64,000 nt of DNA, from contig CM043957.1 of assembly GCA_014529385.2 (NCBI GenBank), positions 84,608,381 to 84,672,380 of the forward strand. Direction: 5' to 3'. The translations under genes were made by a program, and so were the position numbers. Origin of the DNA: Adiantum capillus-veneris (taxonomy: Eukaryota; Streptophyta; Polypodiopsida; Polypodiales; Pteridaceae). Within the stretch, counting starts at the first letter, position 1, and every line of letters starts with the position of its first letter. The notes beneath the pieces are model-generated. The model was not told the DNA's origin. It worked only from the letters and a program-made list of their open reading frames with translations, and made no database searches. Below, piece by piece: positions 1-11,839 of this stretch.

Positions 1-24
1 AGAGAGAGAGAGAGAGAGAGAGAG
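1..24. repeat. (GA)n microsatellite
   Basis: Perfect AG dinucleotide run at the window edge; it may continue outside. Bases 25-360 that follow are purine-rich (many GGAGGA words, a run of 16 A near 255-270) and show no convincing gene. Confidence 0.95.
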
Positions 25-360
25 GGATAGGGAGAGGGGTTATAGAGTGACTTAGAAAAGAGAGAGGAAGAAGGGAGTAGGAAATAGGAGGACTTTAGAG
101 AAGGGATGGTAGTTTCTTGAGGAGGAGCTGGAGGAAGGGAAGGTGGTTAGAGGAGTAGATGGAGCGAGGAGGTGGAGGAGAGGAAGCATGTTGGAGGAGG
201 AGGAAGCACATGGGTGGCAAGAGGAGGAAGGGGAGGTAAGGAGGGCGGCACTCCAAAAAAAAAAAAAAAAGCTTGCTCGAAGATCTAACTCGGCAAGGAG
301 CATGAGTGAAGGCTTACCTTGAGTGCAAGTGTGCAGACGACGGCTCACAGACAAAGCATG

Positions 361-552
361 TGTCATAAAATCTAATATCTAACTAAGCCAAATGATTTTC
401 TCATATTAAAATGATCATTAATGTGGGAGAATAAACGGGAACAAGAGTTAGAATATAGACATATGCTTATGGATTTACCTCAACACTGGGCCAAAGTTAA
501 TGGGTCCAAATGAGAGATGGTCTGTCAAAGAGCAATGCTAGCTAATGTGTAA
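361..552 (+). mobile_element. LTR relic, inverted terminal piece
   Basis: Starts with TGTCATAAAATC and closely matches the reverse complement of 35290-35469, the element-sense start of the intact LTR family at 33689-41677. It holds the same 'ATGATTTTCTCATATTAAA' and 'GAGAGATGGTCTRTCAAAGAG' words. Similarity stops near 552. Its orientation is opposite to the adjoining LTR piece at 574-1825, so the terminal ~190 bp of an old LTR seems to have been flipped, or two LTRs sit head to head. Confidence 0.75.
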
Positions 553-573
553 CATTTAATGGCCTAGTAACTT

Positions 574-1825
574 GTGTGTAGCGGAAAATAGCATGAACAT
601 AGTGATAATTTCATTAGAATAGCTTCCTAATGAAAATTACAAGAGTGCTTGGGTGGAGAGAGCAACAAAAAGCATAACACCTAGTTAGATAGCATGAACA
701 ATACTTCAAAGGAGAGAAATTAAGCAATTGACAACATTTGAGGACCGGATTTGCATGGAGCCCGGTCCCCTCTCCAAAAGGCTTTGTATTATGGTTTCTC
801 CCATCAAGAGAGACAGTTTACAATACAATTTCTTGTGTTCCTTCAATACTAGCTAGTACAATGAAGATGGAAACTTCATGCACTAAGCAAAAACACTTAT
901 CAAACACAACATCAATTCCCTCACGGTCTCAGACCCAAGACCTCACACACCTTTGAAGATGGTGAGAGCTAGCGGGGTATGAGAGTAGATTGAGAGGAAG
1001 AAGGAGTATTCTTACGAGAAAGATGTACATCTCTTCACATAATCACTCATATTAGCATAGCTTAGCTTAGTAATTAGCATGGTAGAGGAGATGAGCATGC
1101 ATTGAAGCTTGGTTCTTGGTTGGATTCTCATCACAAAGCCAAGAGTTGTTGGTGTAGGCCTTCCTTCTCACAAGCTTGGAGAAGGTGATAAGCTTTCCAT
1201 TAAAGCTTGAGAAGGAGAGAGAGAGTCTTCTTTTCTTCACACATGAGATTGTGTGAGTGTGTGTGTGTGTGATAATGCCTTGCAAAAATCAGCCCCCTCT
1301 CTCTCTTGGTTGACCCCTCTTGCTATTTGCTCTTGCTAGCATCCTATTGGACCTCCCTAGGCTTAGCCAATGGTAATTAAGCAGCATAAGTGATAGCCTT
1401 CTGACATGTGTCCCCCTTTCCCCTTTTGTGAGAGTTTTAGGTAATTATTTAATTCAACTAAACTCTCATTGGACCCCTTTGTGTCCTGGCCAATAGGAAT
1501 CAGAAAAGCCATTGGGCTGTTGAATGCTCATTGGTCCCCTTGGGAGACTGTCCAATAGTCTTCTAGAGAGATTAATTCTTATTGGTTCTTTTAAATTAAT
1601 TAAACTACATTTACTCTAGCCTAATTCTCATTGGTCCACCTCCAAGACCATCCAATAGGAATTGGGTACACCTTGTGGGCATCTGGGCTAGGGAGCTGAC
1701 ATGTGTCCCTCATTCCCTTTAAGTAAAGGGAGCTTGTGTGTGTGTCACGTGTGTGAGTTTCTCTCTCATACCCTACTTGCAAGGCTTGTCCCCTCCTATG
1801 TAGGGATTGCTAAAGACTTTTGGGA
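574..1825 (-). mobile_element. LTR relic, main body
   Basis: Diverged relative of the LTR at 33689-35469 and in the same orientation. Shared landmarks in the same order are 'GAGGACCGGATTT' near 740, 'CTCCAAAAGGC', 'AAGAGAGAC', 'CACCTTYGAAG', repeated 'CAATRGGAAT/CATTGGACC' words, and 'TGACATGTGTCC' near 1698. Homology fades near 1825, before the LTR end. No internal retrotransposon genes follow, so this looks like a solo or truncated LTR. Bases 1826-2360 show nothing recognisable. Confidence 0.7.
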
Positions 1826-2661
1826 CACACACAAAGCATCCAATTCCCCCAATGTTTAACCTTTGGACACAACCTATTTCTAGTCTAGTATTCTCTGACT
1901 GGTCGGTTTGAAACTTATGAGATCTAGTCAGGTATTCTCTGATTGGAATTTTGGAATAAAGACTTTAACTTCAAACGTGGTTTTTTCCTGTATTCAAAAT
2001 CAAATTTTGTTATATTTTTTATCTGTTAAAATTGCAAAATGCAAGGTGGGTTCTTAAATGAGCCCTATCTGAGTTGGCATTGCTATCTTCCTCACATGAG
2101 TGGACCACTGAACTCAAGAAAAAAATATATTGATTCTCCACTACGTCGTAATAGCTTGCAGTTATTACTGCGTACAACTACAGTGATAATGAATCTCTTG
2201 GGATTTGATAATAAGTTACATGCACATGTTCGCCATTGTAAAGATGCAATGGATAGTATGAGTAGTTTAAAATATAATTTTTAGTATCAAAATCTTGACT
2301 TTATTTATTGTTTTTTAAAACAATTTTTGCTTATTAAGGGTTAATAGGTTTCTAATATCTAAGTGCACATTTGTACACAACTGTACGAAGTAGCCAAGTA
2401 CAGCAAGCAAAGATGGATTTGCAAGAAGCATAAATCAAGTGGACAATTTGGAACAGAAACATTCACTCGGCTTGTGGAGTTGCGAAACAATAATCTTTTA
2501 CTAAATCATTATTTCCTTCAAAGCCTCTTGCCCCCATCTTCTACCTTCTTGTCTTTGAAAGCTATTGTTTGGATTGGAACTGAAAGAATTAAAGTCCCAA
2601 CAATGTCTTAGTGGGATGTTGAGGGTAATCATCACTATGTTTTGGACGACACCTTATCATT

Positions 2662-2877
2662 GGAATATGTTCTACATCACACTTGTACACTCTAGCATAT
2701 ACCTGATAGCTATGACAGTGATCCAAATCTAAGTTATTATAGAAGCGAGAACATGATGCTAGCAGGATTGGAATATGTTCTACATCACACTTGGACACTC
2801 TACCATATACCTAATAGCTATGACAGTGATCCAAATCTAAGTTATTATAGAGTGGAGAACATGATGCTAACAGGATT
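2662..2877. repeat. 108-bp tandem duplication
   Basis: Two head-to-tail copies (2662-2769, 2770-2877) starting GGAATATGTTCTACATCACA. The period is 108 bp, a multiple of three, so it would add 36 codons to the overlapping transposase-like frame. A few base differences separate the copies. Confidence 0.85.
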
Positions 2878-3760
2878 TGATTACATAGATTTGGAAGAAG
2901 GATCAATTGCAAATGATGAGAAGAAGATTATTTAGTGCAATCAAGTGATGATGATATGAAAACTAAATGTGTGGTCTCTACTCTTTTAATGTTCAAGGAA
3001 CAAACAAAGAGCACAAAATTGCAAAATTTAATTCAAATTAGCAGAGAGGTCCAACAACTCAAGATGGCAGCATTGTTTTTGAACACCAACAGCTCTTGCA
3101 GGTACACGAAAAATTCAAGGTATGGAACATAGATTTGATGGTCACTTATGACAGGACCACATAAAACAAACATGTCAATTGATTGATTAGTGCGGTTGAG
3201 TTATTGTTTGGGATCATTGGCTTGTCATCAAAAAACTTGTCCCTACTTTGTGACCAATAAAAAATTCAATGTGTCTTTTTTCCATGGCTATTTGGATAGA
3301 CAGGTGAGCAAGGGATTGCTTTGTGAAGATGGAAAACATAGTACAACTTGTCATTACTGCAAAAACGTAGCCTTTTGTGACTATCCATGTGGATGCAAAG
3401 CTTATTATGTTTTTCCATGTCAATCAAGGATGACTAGACTGATGGTGCATGTGGGCAACCACTTTCATGAGGTCTAGTCAGGTACACACAGGGCAAAGAA
3501 TACGCAAAATGGTAACAAATGTTTTGTGGGTGGATTGAAACCATGGACCTAGTAGAGTTCAAATGATTGTTGTTAGGAAAATTTTGCTTGAAGCAATAAC
3601 AAGAAAAGAGGAAATGAACATGGGAGATCACCAACTTTCAAACATTTTGGAAGAAATGATTCCTCTGGTTCAAAATCAGAGGTAGGCTCTTCTTCGCTTG
3701 GTTTAGATGGTGGAATTTTATTGAGATTTATTGTGACCATCGTTTGGTTGTCTGCTTGCA

Positions 3761-3908
3761 GGTTTAGAATTATGGTGGCTTCTAAAAAGAGACAACATGC
3801 CTCCCTTGTTGGTGATGGCTTTGGCCATATAATGGGTTTAGAATTATGGTGGCTTCTGAAAAGAGACAAGATGCCTCCCTTGTTAGTGATGGGTTTGACC
3901 ATATAATG
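3761..3908. repeat. 74-bp tandem duplication
   Basis: Copies at 3761-3834 and 3835-3908 both start GGTTTAGAATTATGGTGG. The period is not a multiple of three, so the duplication breaks any reading frame through it. Confidence 0.9.
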
Positions 3909-5597
3909 ATACTGAAAAAAATGTCTTTTTCCATATTTCCATGGTAGTCACTTTCTTGGATAAGGTGGACCTACATAGAAATGTTTTATCTTCAAAATGT
4001 CTACAAGGGGTCCAAGGTCTGGTGTTGATCTCGTCAATTGCATCAAACTAGATGTGGAGATTTTGAGTGTTGCATGGGTCCACTTTGATTTTACTCATAG
4101 AATAGATAGTTGGCTACTATGTCATGTTCTGTATATGATCCCAGGTTTGTTTCCCTTGCCTAGCATTCATTAAATATAACCATGAACACTATGTCCACTG
4201 GAGGTAATTAGTACCATACTCTTGCAGCTTGAAAAAATTAATGGTGATAGCAGTATGCGGCACTAAGGAGGAGGACATTGATACACACATCCTCTTTTGG
4301 AATTGTTTGAATGATGTGATGCTACAACAAGGATATCCCCTACTAGCAGACTTTGCAAGATTCATGTTGGACGAAGCTAGAGAAAATTGGGCTGCAATAC
4401 ATGCGGTCTTTAATGGAGGTATGGTAGGAAGGGAGAGATCTTGTCTTTTCCATTGGGAACAAAGCTTGCAAAAACATAGCAAAAAATACATTGGAAAAGA
4501 TAAACTACAGATGCACTTGGATATGTGTGAAGCTTGGTGTAAGTTTAAGACGATTGCCAAGGCCGTAGAGCAAGCACATATAATAAGGATATGGTGGGGA
4601 CATAATGCTGTGAAAGAAAATATCAAGCCACTTGAAAGGTGGTTTAAATGGTGGGAGACAAGGATAGACCATTAGGGTAACCTTTCTATAGAGGCACATC
4701 ATTGTTGGTTGTGCTAACACCTTATTTATTTTGAATTTTTATATCTGACAAGTGATTTTTGTGATTGTTTTTAGAGCTATTCAGGTCCTGGGAGAAAGCT
4801 CAAATTCCAAATACAAATTTATCAGGGAGCATTCATGCGTCTAAGATGGCAGGAGAAGGTGGTGGCAAAAAGATTACTTTGTATGATGCATGTGTTGCTG
4901 ATGTTATAAATGCTTATATTCAATGCACAAAGCAACATGGGTTTGTAACTGGACGTTACATAGGATCTGGTCCAGATATGCAAGACTACATTGCAAGGGC
5001 ATGTTCTCAAAAAAAACCAAGTCCATGTGTGGTGGCTCATGTTGTCCAAAGTGCAGTTGCAGGCACACCTTTCTATGAACAACCAACTCTCCATGGAGAT
5101 AGGGAGACGGTTCAAAAACAAAACTGCTAAGAGATCCATGGCAACATCTTCACATAAACCTGGTTATGAGATGGAGTCTAGACAAAGAAAAGCTTGCGGT
5201 TGTCCTATGAAGATTTTTTTTGAGGATGATGGAGATAAAGAAGGGCGAATGTTTGATGTCAATGCAACATCCATGGATGAGGACTCATTTGAGGATGATG
5301 CAGTGAATAGTTGTGATCACTTGCCAAACCATATTGAAGTGTCCCCACCCAAGAGTGCTTGGGTAATAAGAAGAATGCCACAAAATTGTGTTCGAAAGTG
5401 ATTTGGTGTGTCAATGTTATGCAAAGTAGGGGACGAGGATTGGTGGCTCCTTGTTTTTTAGGAGAAGGAACATATCGAGATCAAAGTCAATAACAATGGA
5501 TATGGTTTTGTGGCCATGATGTTACTCATTGTAGAAATGTGGCAAAGCAAGTAGTCCCCCCAGCAGATACACCAACAACATGGTCAATAGAGAGTGG

Positions 5598-5716
<119 letters not shown>

Positions 5717-6257
5717 CCCTGTAATCATCTTGCCAACTTGGGATAGTTAATTAAACCTGCTTGGATCACCAAGTTTTTAACAAAAGAATCATTGAGACAA
5801 GATATCATTCAACTTTCCAAGCGCATCACACAATTGTACATAGACCATGTCACCATTTGATTTGTTGAATTTGCCTTCCCGTTTGTATTGTTTCTAACCA
5901 ATAAAAAAATTTACATCTTTTTAAAAGTAATATTCTTTTTTTCAGTACCAAAAAGGAAAGGCATCTCTAAGACCTCACCCCTTTGGGGCAGGCCAAAAAT
6001 AACATCAAGCACACAAGCCTTAAAGACCTTAAAAATGTGGAAAATCTCTAAATAAGAAGCTAAAAAAAAAAAACACCCCACCAGGAATTGTTTGTTGGAG
6101 GGAGAATGGACAAAGAGGTAAACAAGGTTAGAGATCACGGAGGCCTGTAGCATGATGAATGAATGGGGAGTGGCTATGTCAAAGGTGGTCAAAAGGTAGC
6201 ATAGTGTATGTCGCGGAGTGATCGGTCCAGTACATGTAGCTGGATCCTGATTCGTAT

Positions 6258-7657
6258 TCAGGGATTGCAGAGCTCGCCTAAAGAAGATCCATAGATAGTT
6301 GTAACATCTTTTACCAACTGTCGGATGTTATATTTGTTTAGGAAAGAGAAAAGCTGGTAATAGGAAGTATTAGGAACTTTAATGTCGATGTTGAAGTCAC
6401 CCAAGATAATGATTGGAATTTCCGTAGTGTGTTGTTGAAGCAATGTTTTTAATGCGTCTATTAAATTTGTTAGCCTTGTTGAAGGAAAATTGTAAAGGGA
6501 AACTATTTTGATGATTTTGTTGTTTGTGAACTTGATCGTTGTATGCAACATCTCAATTCCCGGACGAGAAATGTTCCCATGATCAAAGTGCATTCGTGTT
6601 TCTCGGTGGAGAATTGAAACACCCAGCTTTGCATTAAATTGGTGTTGTACAAAGGCCTAGTATTGGATGCAGTATTTTTTTTTGTTAGTCTTGTCTCTTG
6701 CAAACAAAGTACATGCGATGTCATGAGGATGGAATTTGTTGTAATCTTTCTTATGTGTTTATTGAAGGACACAATGTTGAGAGATTGAATTATGATATGT
6801 GTGTTTGAGTAAGCTTCTAATGACTTTTGATTGGAGATCCATCTAGCTTGTGCTTTTAGGCGATCTAGTTCTTTTAGTACAAGTTGGTCGACCTTGATAT
6901 GGGAAGGTTGTATTCTTTTGAGTAGGTGTCTTGGATGCGTGACAATGATGTGTATGTGAGACAATGCGTTCTTATGTGTTCAGGATTGAAGGCTAGTGTT
7001 TGCAATGTAAGACCTTGGGAGCGATGAATTGTTCGAGCACTAGCTGGCTGCAATGGGAATTGGTATCTGAAGATGATGTTCAAGTAGCTTTTCCCAACTT
7101 GGAATTCACGAACGACTCGTTCTACTGGGGTCCATTCTTTGTTAATGGTCGATGAATACAATGCTTGATTTTCATAGCGTTTTCTCTTTCCAATGAGAGG
7201 GTTGGAGAAATGAATCCAAATTGTTGTTTTTTTACTTGTTTTTGTAAAGTTTTTGTACTCCCTTCTGCTCCGTTAACCAATCCATCAAGAATATCCAAGT
7301 TCCCTACGCTAACTCGACAAGAATGCTTGCTTTTAGGCTGAGTGTGGAATGCAATCCTCCAGTGATCTACAGGAATGCTAATTGTTTTGCTGCATGAGTT
7401 ATTTCTTTTGTCAATAGCGATGAAAGTTTGTGGCATTCCCTCCACTTGATTGAAAACGGCAAGATTATGAGCGTCCTTTTCTTTGTTGGAGTAAAACAGA
7501 TGAGAAACTTGACGGTTGGTTGGAATAGGTCTATAGTAGTTGTTGTTAAGATATTCCAAATCCTCAGAAGTATGTTGTGCAACTCGAAGTCTATTAAGAA
7601 TATCTATGAATGTTCGATCATTTTCTCGCATTGTTAGTGTAAGTTCGTAGCATTGTG
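6258..7657 (-). pseudogene. Helentron-type protein, 3' part: helicase C-terminus and endonuclease
   Basis: Read on the minus strand, 7650-7122 has 'YELTLTMREND', 'ILNRLR' and 'LFYSNKEKDAHNLAVFN', the C-terminal Pif1-like helicase pattern of Helitrons. 7161-6874 adds 'FPLQPASARTIHRSQGLTL' and a 'YTSLSRIQD' box. 6800-6258 then gives an endonuclease/exonuclease/phosphatase domain: 'HVLCLQETRLTKK' near its start and 'IILGDFNIDI' further on. Helicase followed by this endonuclease is the Helentron order. At least two frameshifts are present. The upstream half lies at 18318-20133; the two are parted by the transposon 7658-18313, and the joined sequence reads through in frame at RPQ/CYELT. Confidence 0.85.
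7654..7657. repeat. Target site duplication TGTG, left copy
   Basis: TGTG lies immediately left of the terminal inverted repeat at 7658. The same four bases lie immediately right of 18313, at 18314-18317. Deleting the element and one copy rejoins the helicase frame. Confidence 0.85.
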
Positions 7658-7679
7658 GGGTGGATGCATGAATAGGTGG
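7658..7679 (+). repeat. Left terminal inverted repeat
   Basis: Starts GGGTGGATGCATG and runs to AATAGGTGG. It pairs with 18292-18313 with a single mismatch (G/C at the ninth base). The adjoining bases hold 'GCTGGTAGCTACC' near 7713-7725, a subterminal copy of the internal palindrome. Confidence 0.85.
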
Positions 7680-7826
7680 ACTTACTACCTGTGTCCCGCA
7701 CACACTAGCACGCTGGTAGCTACCTCCCAAATCTAAAGGTGGAGGGAAACTTTTGAGTGAATTTAATAATGATATTTTAAAAAACGTGACAGACACCACG
7801 ATCGAAGGTTGTTACGCCTTTTCGTT

Positions 7827-7852
7827 ACTCTCTCTCTCTCTCTCTCTTTCTT

Positions 7853-7940
<88 letters not shown>
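7827..7940. repeat. Compound (CT)n-(CA)n microsatellite
   Basis: About 50 bp of CT-rich repeat with two CTTT interruptions, then about 60 bp of CA. It lies between the left end of the transposon and the start of its transposase gene. Confidence 0.95.
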
Positions 7941-8030
7941 TGCATGCGAATCCCTAGCTGGTGTTTAGGGCTTAGCTTTGGACAGGGTACCCACTTTGGC
8001 ATCCTCTTTCCACCTCTCAAAGACTCACAA

Positions 8031-11000
8031 GATGGTGGAAATCATTCCAGTTGAGGATGTTGTGAGTTTAACAAGTAGCACATGCCTTTGTTGTGACTCG
8101 GTCAAGTGCAGCTCATGCGCCAAACAGAGTGTAATCAAGGATTATGAAGCAAACCGAAAGCGCGCGTATCACGAGAGAATCAATGAAAGGGAAGCTAGAA
8201 TTAAATAGGTCGATATTAGTGAATTTCAGCATCGCAAAATTACTACACAGGTGATCATGTTTTTCAAGCAGTGCACAAAGGGTCTTGACAACAAGGCAAA
8301 GGAGGAAATCATCAGGAGCATTCTCAAGCATCGAGCATTGAGAGACCTGAAAATTCAATCTACAAGAGGTGAGGTTTCCAATGATGACCAGAGGGTATTG
8401 ATTAATGGAATGCACAACACTCTCAAGGTAATCAAGAGACCAAAAATCTCGGCAGAGTTGTTTATTAAATGGGCAAGTATCATGATGGTCATGAATTCCA
8501 CAAGCATAAAACCAAATATAGTAGCTGCATCGAGGCTTCTTGGTATCCATTGAAGGAACTTCTATGCAACTAGATCTTGATTGAAACATAATCATACAGA
8601 ATTGCCATTGCATTTGTGTGGGCGAGAACCATACACAAATAATGTAATTACAGAGGAAGTGAAGGCCACAGTGGTGAGCTTCTGGACTCACAATACTTGC
8701 GTATCGCCCAACAAAAAGGATGTGTGTCGAAAGCGTATTGCACGAAAAGTATTCGATAAACACCCAGTGCATCTTCTTGAGCAACCCCAGGTTTGTTTTG
8801 ACTTCTTGAGTAACTACAAGCTTATTTTCATTGACAATTATGGCACTGGTTTGGTTGTACTTCAGTTGACTATTGTACAATTTTCTTATTGTTGCACATT
8901 GCTTTAGACCTAGTAGCTACCACTGCCAAATAGGTAGCTTACTATACATGACTGGTAGCTACCATTGTGATCCTTATAGTTACCACTGTCAAACTTTGGT
9001 AGCGTCCATGTTGTCCTCGGTAAAGGTAGCTACTAGTCTGATAGGGGTTGCTACCAATCTTCCATGGTGTTCTTGGTAAATTTGATGGCTACCACATTCA
9101 ACCTGCTAGTTTACAGTCTCATAGTCATGATAAGTTAGCCACCAGTCTAATAGCGCTTTCTACCAGATTGCCATGGTAGTATTGGTAGCTATTATTGTCA
9201 ACTTGGTAGCTATCAGTATCCTAGTGCTAGCTAGAGCTATCACTCTGAGAGTAATAGCTTACAGTCTGCCATGCAATCCTGGTGGAAGCTACCACTCTAC
9301 CATGGCAATCTTGGTGGAAGCTACCAGTTTTCCATGGCAATTCTGGTGGATTGGTAGCTATCACTGTCAACATGGTAGCTATCAATGTCAACTGGTAGCT
9401 ACCCTTAGGTAGTCTGATAACAACCAGCCTTACAATGCTACTCATGGTAAAGGTAGCCACAAGTCTTAGAGTGCTTCCTACTATTAGACTCAGGCTCTTG
9501 TAACTTTTCTCCTTCTACTCATCACAAAATATTAGTTACCATTCTGAGAGTAATAGCTTACAGTCTGCCATGCAATCCTGGTGGAAGCTACCAGTCTGCC
9601 ATGGAAATCTTGGTGGAAGCTACCGGTTTGCCATGGCAATCCTGGTGGATTGGTAGCTATCTTTGTCAACCTGGTAGCTGTCACTGTCAACCTGGTAGCT
9701 ACCACTGATAACCTGGCAGCTACCCTTAGGTAGTCTTATAACAACCAGGTCTTAGAGTGCTTTCTACTATTAGACTCAGGCTCTTGTAACTTTTCTCCTT
9801 CCACTAATCACAAAAGTAGTAGTTACCATTCTTATACTAGCTTCCACCAGATTGATCTCAGTTTTGCATGTCAACAATAAGTTATGATTTTGCCAATAAG
9901 TGTACTGAATATCATTATTTAATGCAGGTAGAATTCTTTCTTGCCTTCAATCAGAGTCACCCAGAGGTACAAATTCACCAAAGGACATTTGAAAAGTTGA
10001 AACCTTATTTTGTACGCAGCTTCGAGATCGCTACAGCTACTGTTGCATCACTCATATTCAAATGTCATTCTTGAGGGATGTTGTAAACCACATAAGCAAC
10101 ATTTCTTATGGTGTGCATGGGAAAGTGTGTAGTTGTCAATGTGATATTTGTGGTGCAAATTTGAAATGTAGTGCTCAGACAAATCAGTGCCCTAGCCTTA
10201 CAAAGCTTTGGGAGTCAGTTTTATGCTCGAAGGCTAGCGGGTCAAATTTTTTTGCACTGAAGTGTTTGATTGGTGAATGCTCTTTGTGTGGACCTTCAAA
10301 GAAGCTACCAATTTTCCCGATTGAAGAGTTAAATGGTGCACGCATGGTAACAATTACGATTTTTGAAGACCTTGAAGTTGGCGAAACAGATTTAGGAAAA
10401 AAGAAGAAAAGAAAGTTCTTTCTCATAAGGAGATGCAGTGCAGGCAGCTTTTCATACTGTTCAAGGATCATTTGAGTAAGTTTATAAAGCACAATTTTGT
10501 TTACAGATGGCAGGCCGAGCAGTGACAATCTTCGTTCACATTACATATGTGAGGATTGCAGGTAGTGTCCAAAAATACTATCATTTCTATATATCTGATG
10601 ATAAAAGCCATGATACTCTTTTTGTCCAGCATTGCTTTATGCTCCATTATGGTTGGTTGAAAGAGGTAGGCATATCGCTCAAAGAACATTGGGTATGATC
10701 AGATGGAGCAGCCTCGTAGTGCAAAGCAAAGAGTCCTTTTTATTTTGTTGCTCAATATGGAACTATGACAAGTTTGAAAATGACACATCACTTTTCAGGT
10801 TCAAGTCATGCGAAGGGCGAACATGATGGTGCAAGTACTATTATTAAGAGGCATCTCACTCAGGAGCAGCTAAAGCCAGGACTGTGTGAAATTACAATGT
10901 GCAGCAGATGTGGTGCCATTTTTGAGAGAAACCATGTCCAATGGTGCTACAACCACGTATTCTTTGCAGGTACGACCAGTTACTCGACTGTTCTGGGAGG

Positions 11001-11645
11001 TCAAAGTAGGTGATGTGGATAGAAGCCAACATCGGGATTGTAAATCTGTCCCTAATGCATGTGGGTTACATTGTGTCAGCAGCTACTCCTTAACAAATGG
11101 AAAACTTGTTAGGTATCGGCAATTCTCATGCTTTTGTAGTGCTTGTTTGCAAGGCAGCTGGAGGAGGTGTTCGAACAAATCACACGTTTCTGCATGGAAT
11201 TATGTTACCCTTGAACCTACAAATGATGTCGAAGATGATGATGAGATTGAAGAGTTTGCATATGAAGGACACCATGATGCGTTGAGTGATGCACTTCATG
11301 TTGGTGACAATTTTGCTGTTATAGCTCCTCATGACAATAAGGAGCTTGTGGATTTCTATGTCTTAAAATGTACAACAGAAAAGACTCAAACCAAAGCTTT
11401 GCTAAGAGATGCATGGGGGAATGTTTGCAATGCCGGCTCATTTTGTCAAAGGAGTTTGGTACGAACAAGCAAAAGAAAATCCCTATGAATTCAAGCTATT
11501 AAATTCTGAGCCTGAAGCCACCTTGCAATCCCACCTTGTACGAGCTATTAAGTTCCCAATGCAGAAAGTGGGACGTACAAGAAAATTCTTACTTTCCTCA
11601 GAAACATATGAGGCTATTTACAATAGCACTCCTTTTGATGCATAG
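8031..11645 (+). pseudogene. DDE-type transposase of the 10.7-kb transposon, disrupted
   Basis: Starts MVEIIPVEDVVSL at 8031 with a Cys cluster (CLCCDSVKCSSCAK). It continues through a TAG at 8206 and two TGA near 8550-8580 to 'VSFWTHNTCVSPNKKDVCRKR'. A likely intron (8791-9927, CAG/GTTTGT to ATGCAG) holds a palindrome array. After it come 'FEKLKPYFVR', a Cys-rich block (CSCQCDICGANLKC; CLIGECSLCG), 'KHNFVYRWQAEQ', 'HFYISDDKSHDTLFVQHC', and 'SDGAAS*CKAKSPFYFV' with 'SSHAKGEHDGAS', the probable catalytic core. The C-terminal part (10886-11645) has another Cys cluster (FSCFCSACLQGSW), then 'VGDNFAVIA' and 'YEAIYNSTPFDA'. Two frameshifts (near 10035 and 11440) and stops in place of probable Trp and Gln codons show decay. 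Related proteins occur in animals and seed-free plants (from memory); the superfamily is not certain. Confidence 0.7.
8913..9845. repeat. GGTAGCTACC-type palindromic array A (intronic)
   Basis: Dense copies of GGTAGCTA, AGCTACCA and near variants at irregular spacing of 20-60 bp. It lies wholly within the likely transposase intron. An internal direct duplication of about 220 bp is visible: 9244-9480 resembles 9540-9770, both starting ACTCTGAGAGTAATAGCTTA or a close variant. Confidence 0.85.
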
Positions 11646-11839
11646 CATTCCAAGTTCTAATCTAAGCTGCTTTTGATGGCCCTTCAACATCTTTTCTTTT
11701 TTTTTTCTTTGGGGGAATCTCTGTAATCTCTGTGCTGAGAATCACCCTATTTTGCAATTGCTCGAATCATGTCTAAAATGCCTACGTGATATCCTGAGGC
11801 AGATGGCATGAACAAACATAGAAAAATTAAACAAGTGTA

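Larger units (their letters stand above)
2361..5401 (+). pseudogene. Decayed transposase-like gene (MULE-related?)
   Basis: Several plus-strand reading frames fall in the order expected for one protein. 3190-3477 is a Cys/His-rich segment (CPYF, CHYC, CGCK, ending MTRLMVHVGNHFHEV) like the DNA-binding part found upstream of some plant transposase cores. 4229-4675 has 'ILFWNCLNDVM', 'FARFMLDEARENW' and 'GRERSCLFHWEQSLQKH', the spacing seen in MULE-like cores. 4765-5130 continues ('PNTNLSGSIHA'). 5160-5400 is acidic and may be the tail. The frames are separated by stops, shifts or introns, and two internal tandem duplications (2662-2877, 3761-3908) are present. Family assignment is from memory of related plant hypothetical proteins; no terminal repeats were found. 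An uncharacterised host gene is the alternative. Confidence 0.45.

Noticed and set aside
52-366. Minus-strand 104-codon frame near the left edge
   Set aside because: Poly-Phe and Ser/Leu-rich translation of a purine-rich tract; no domain and no support as a gene.
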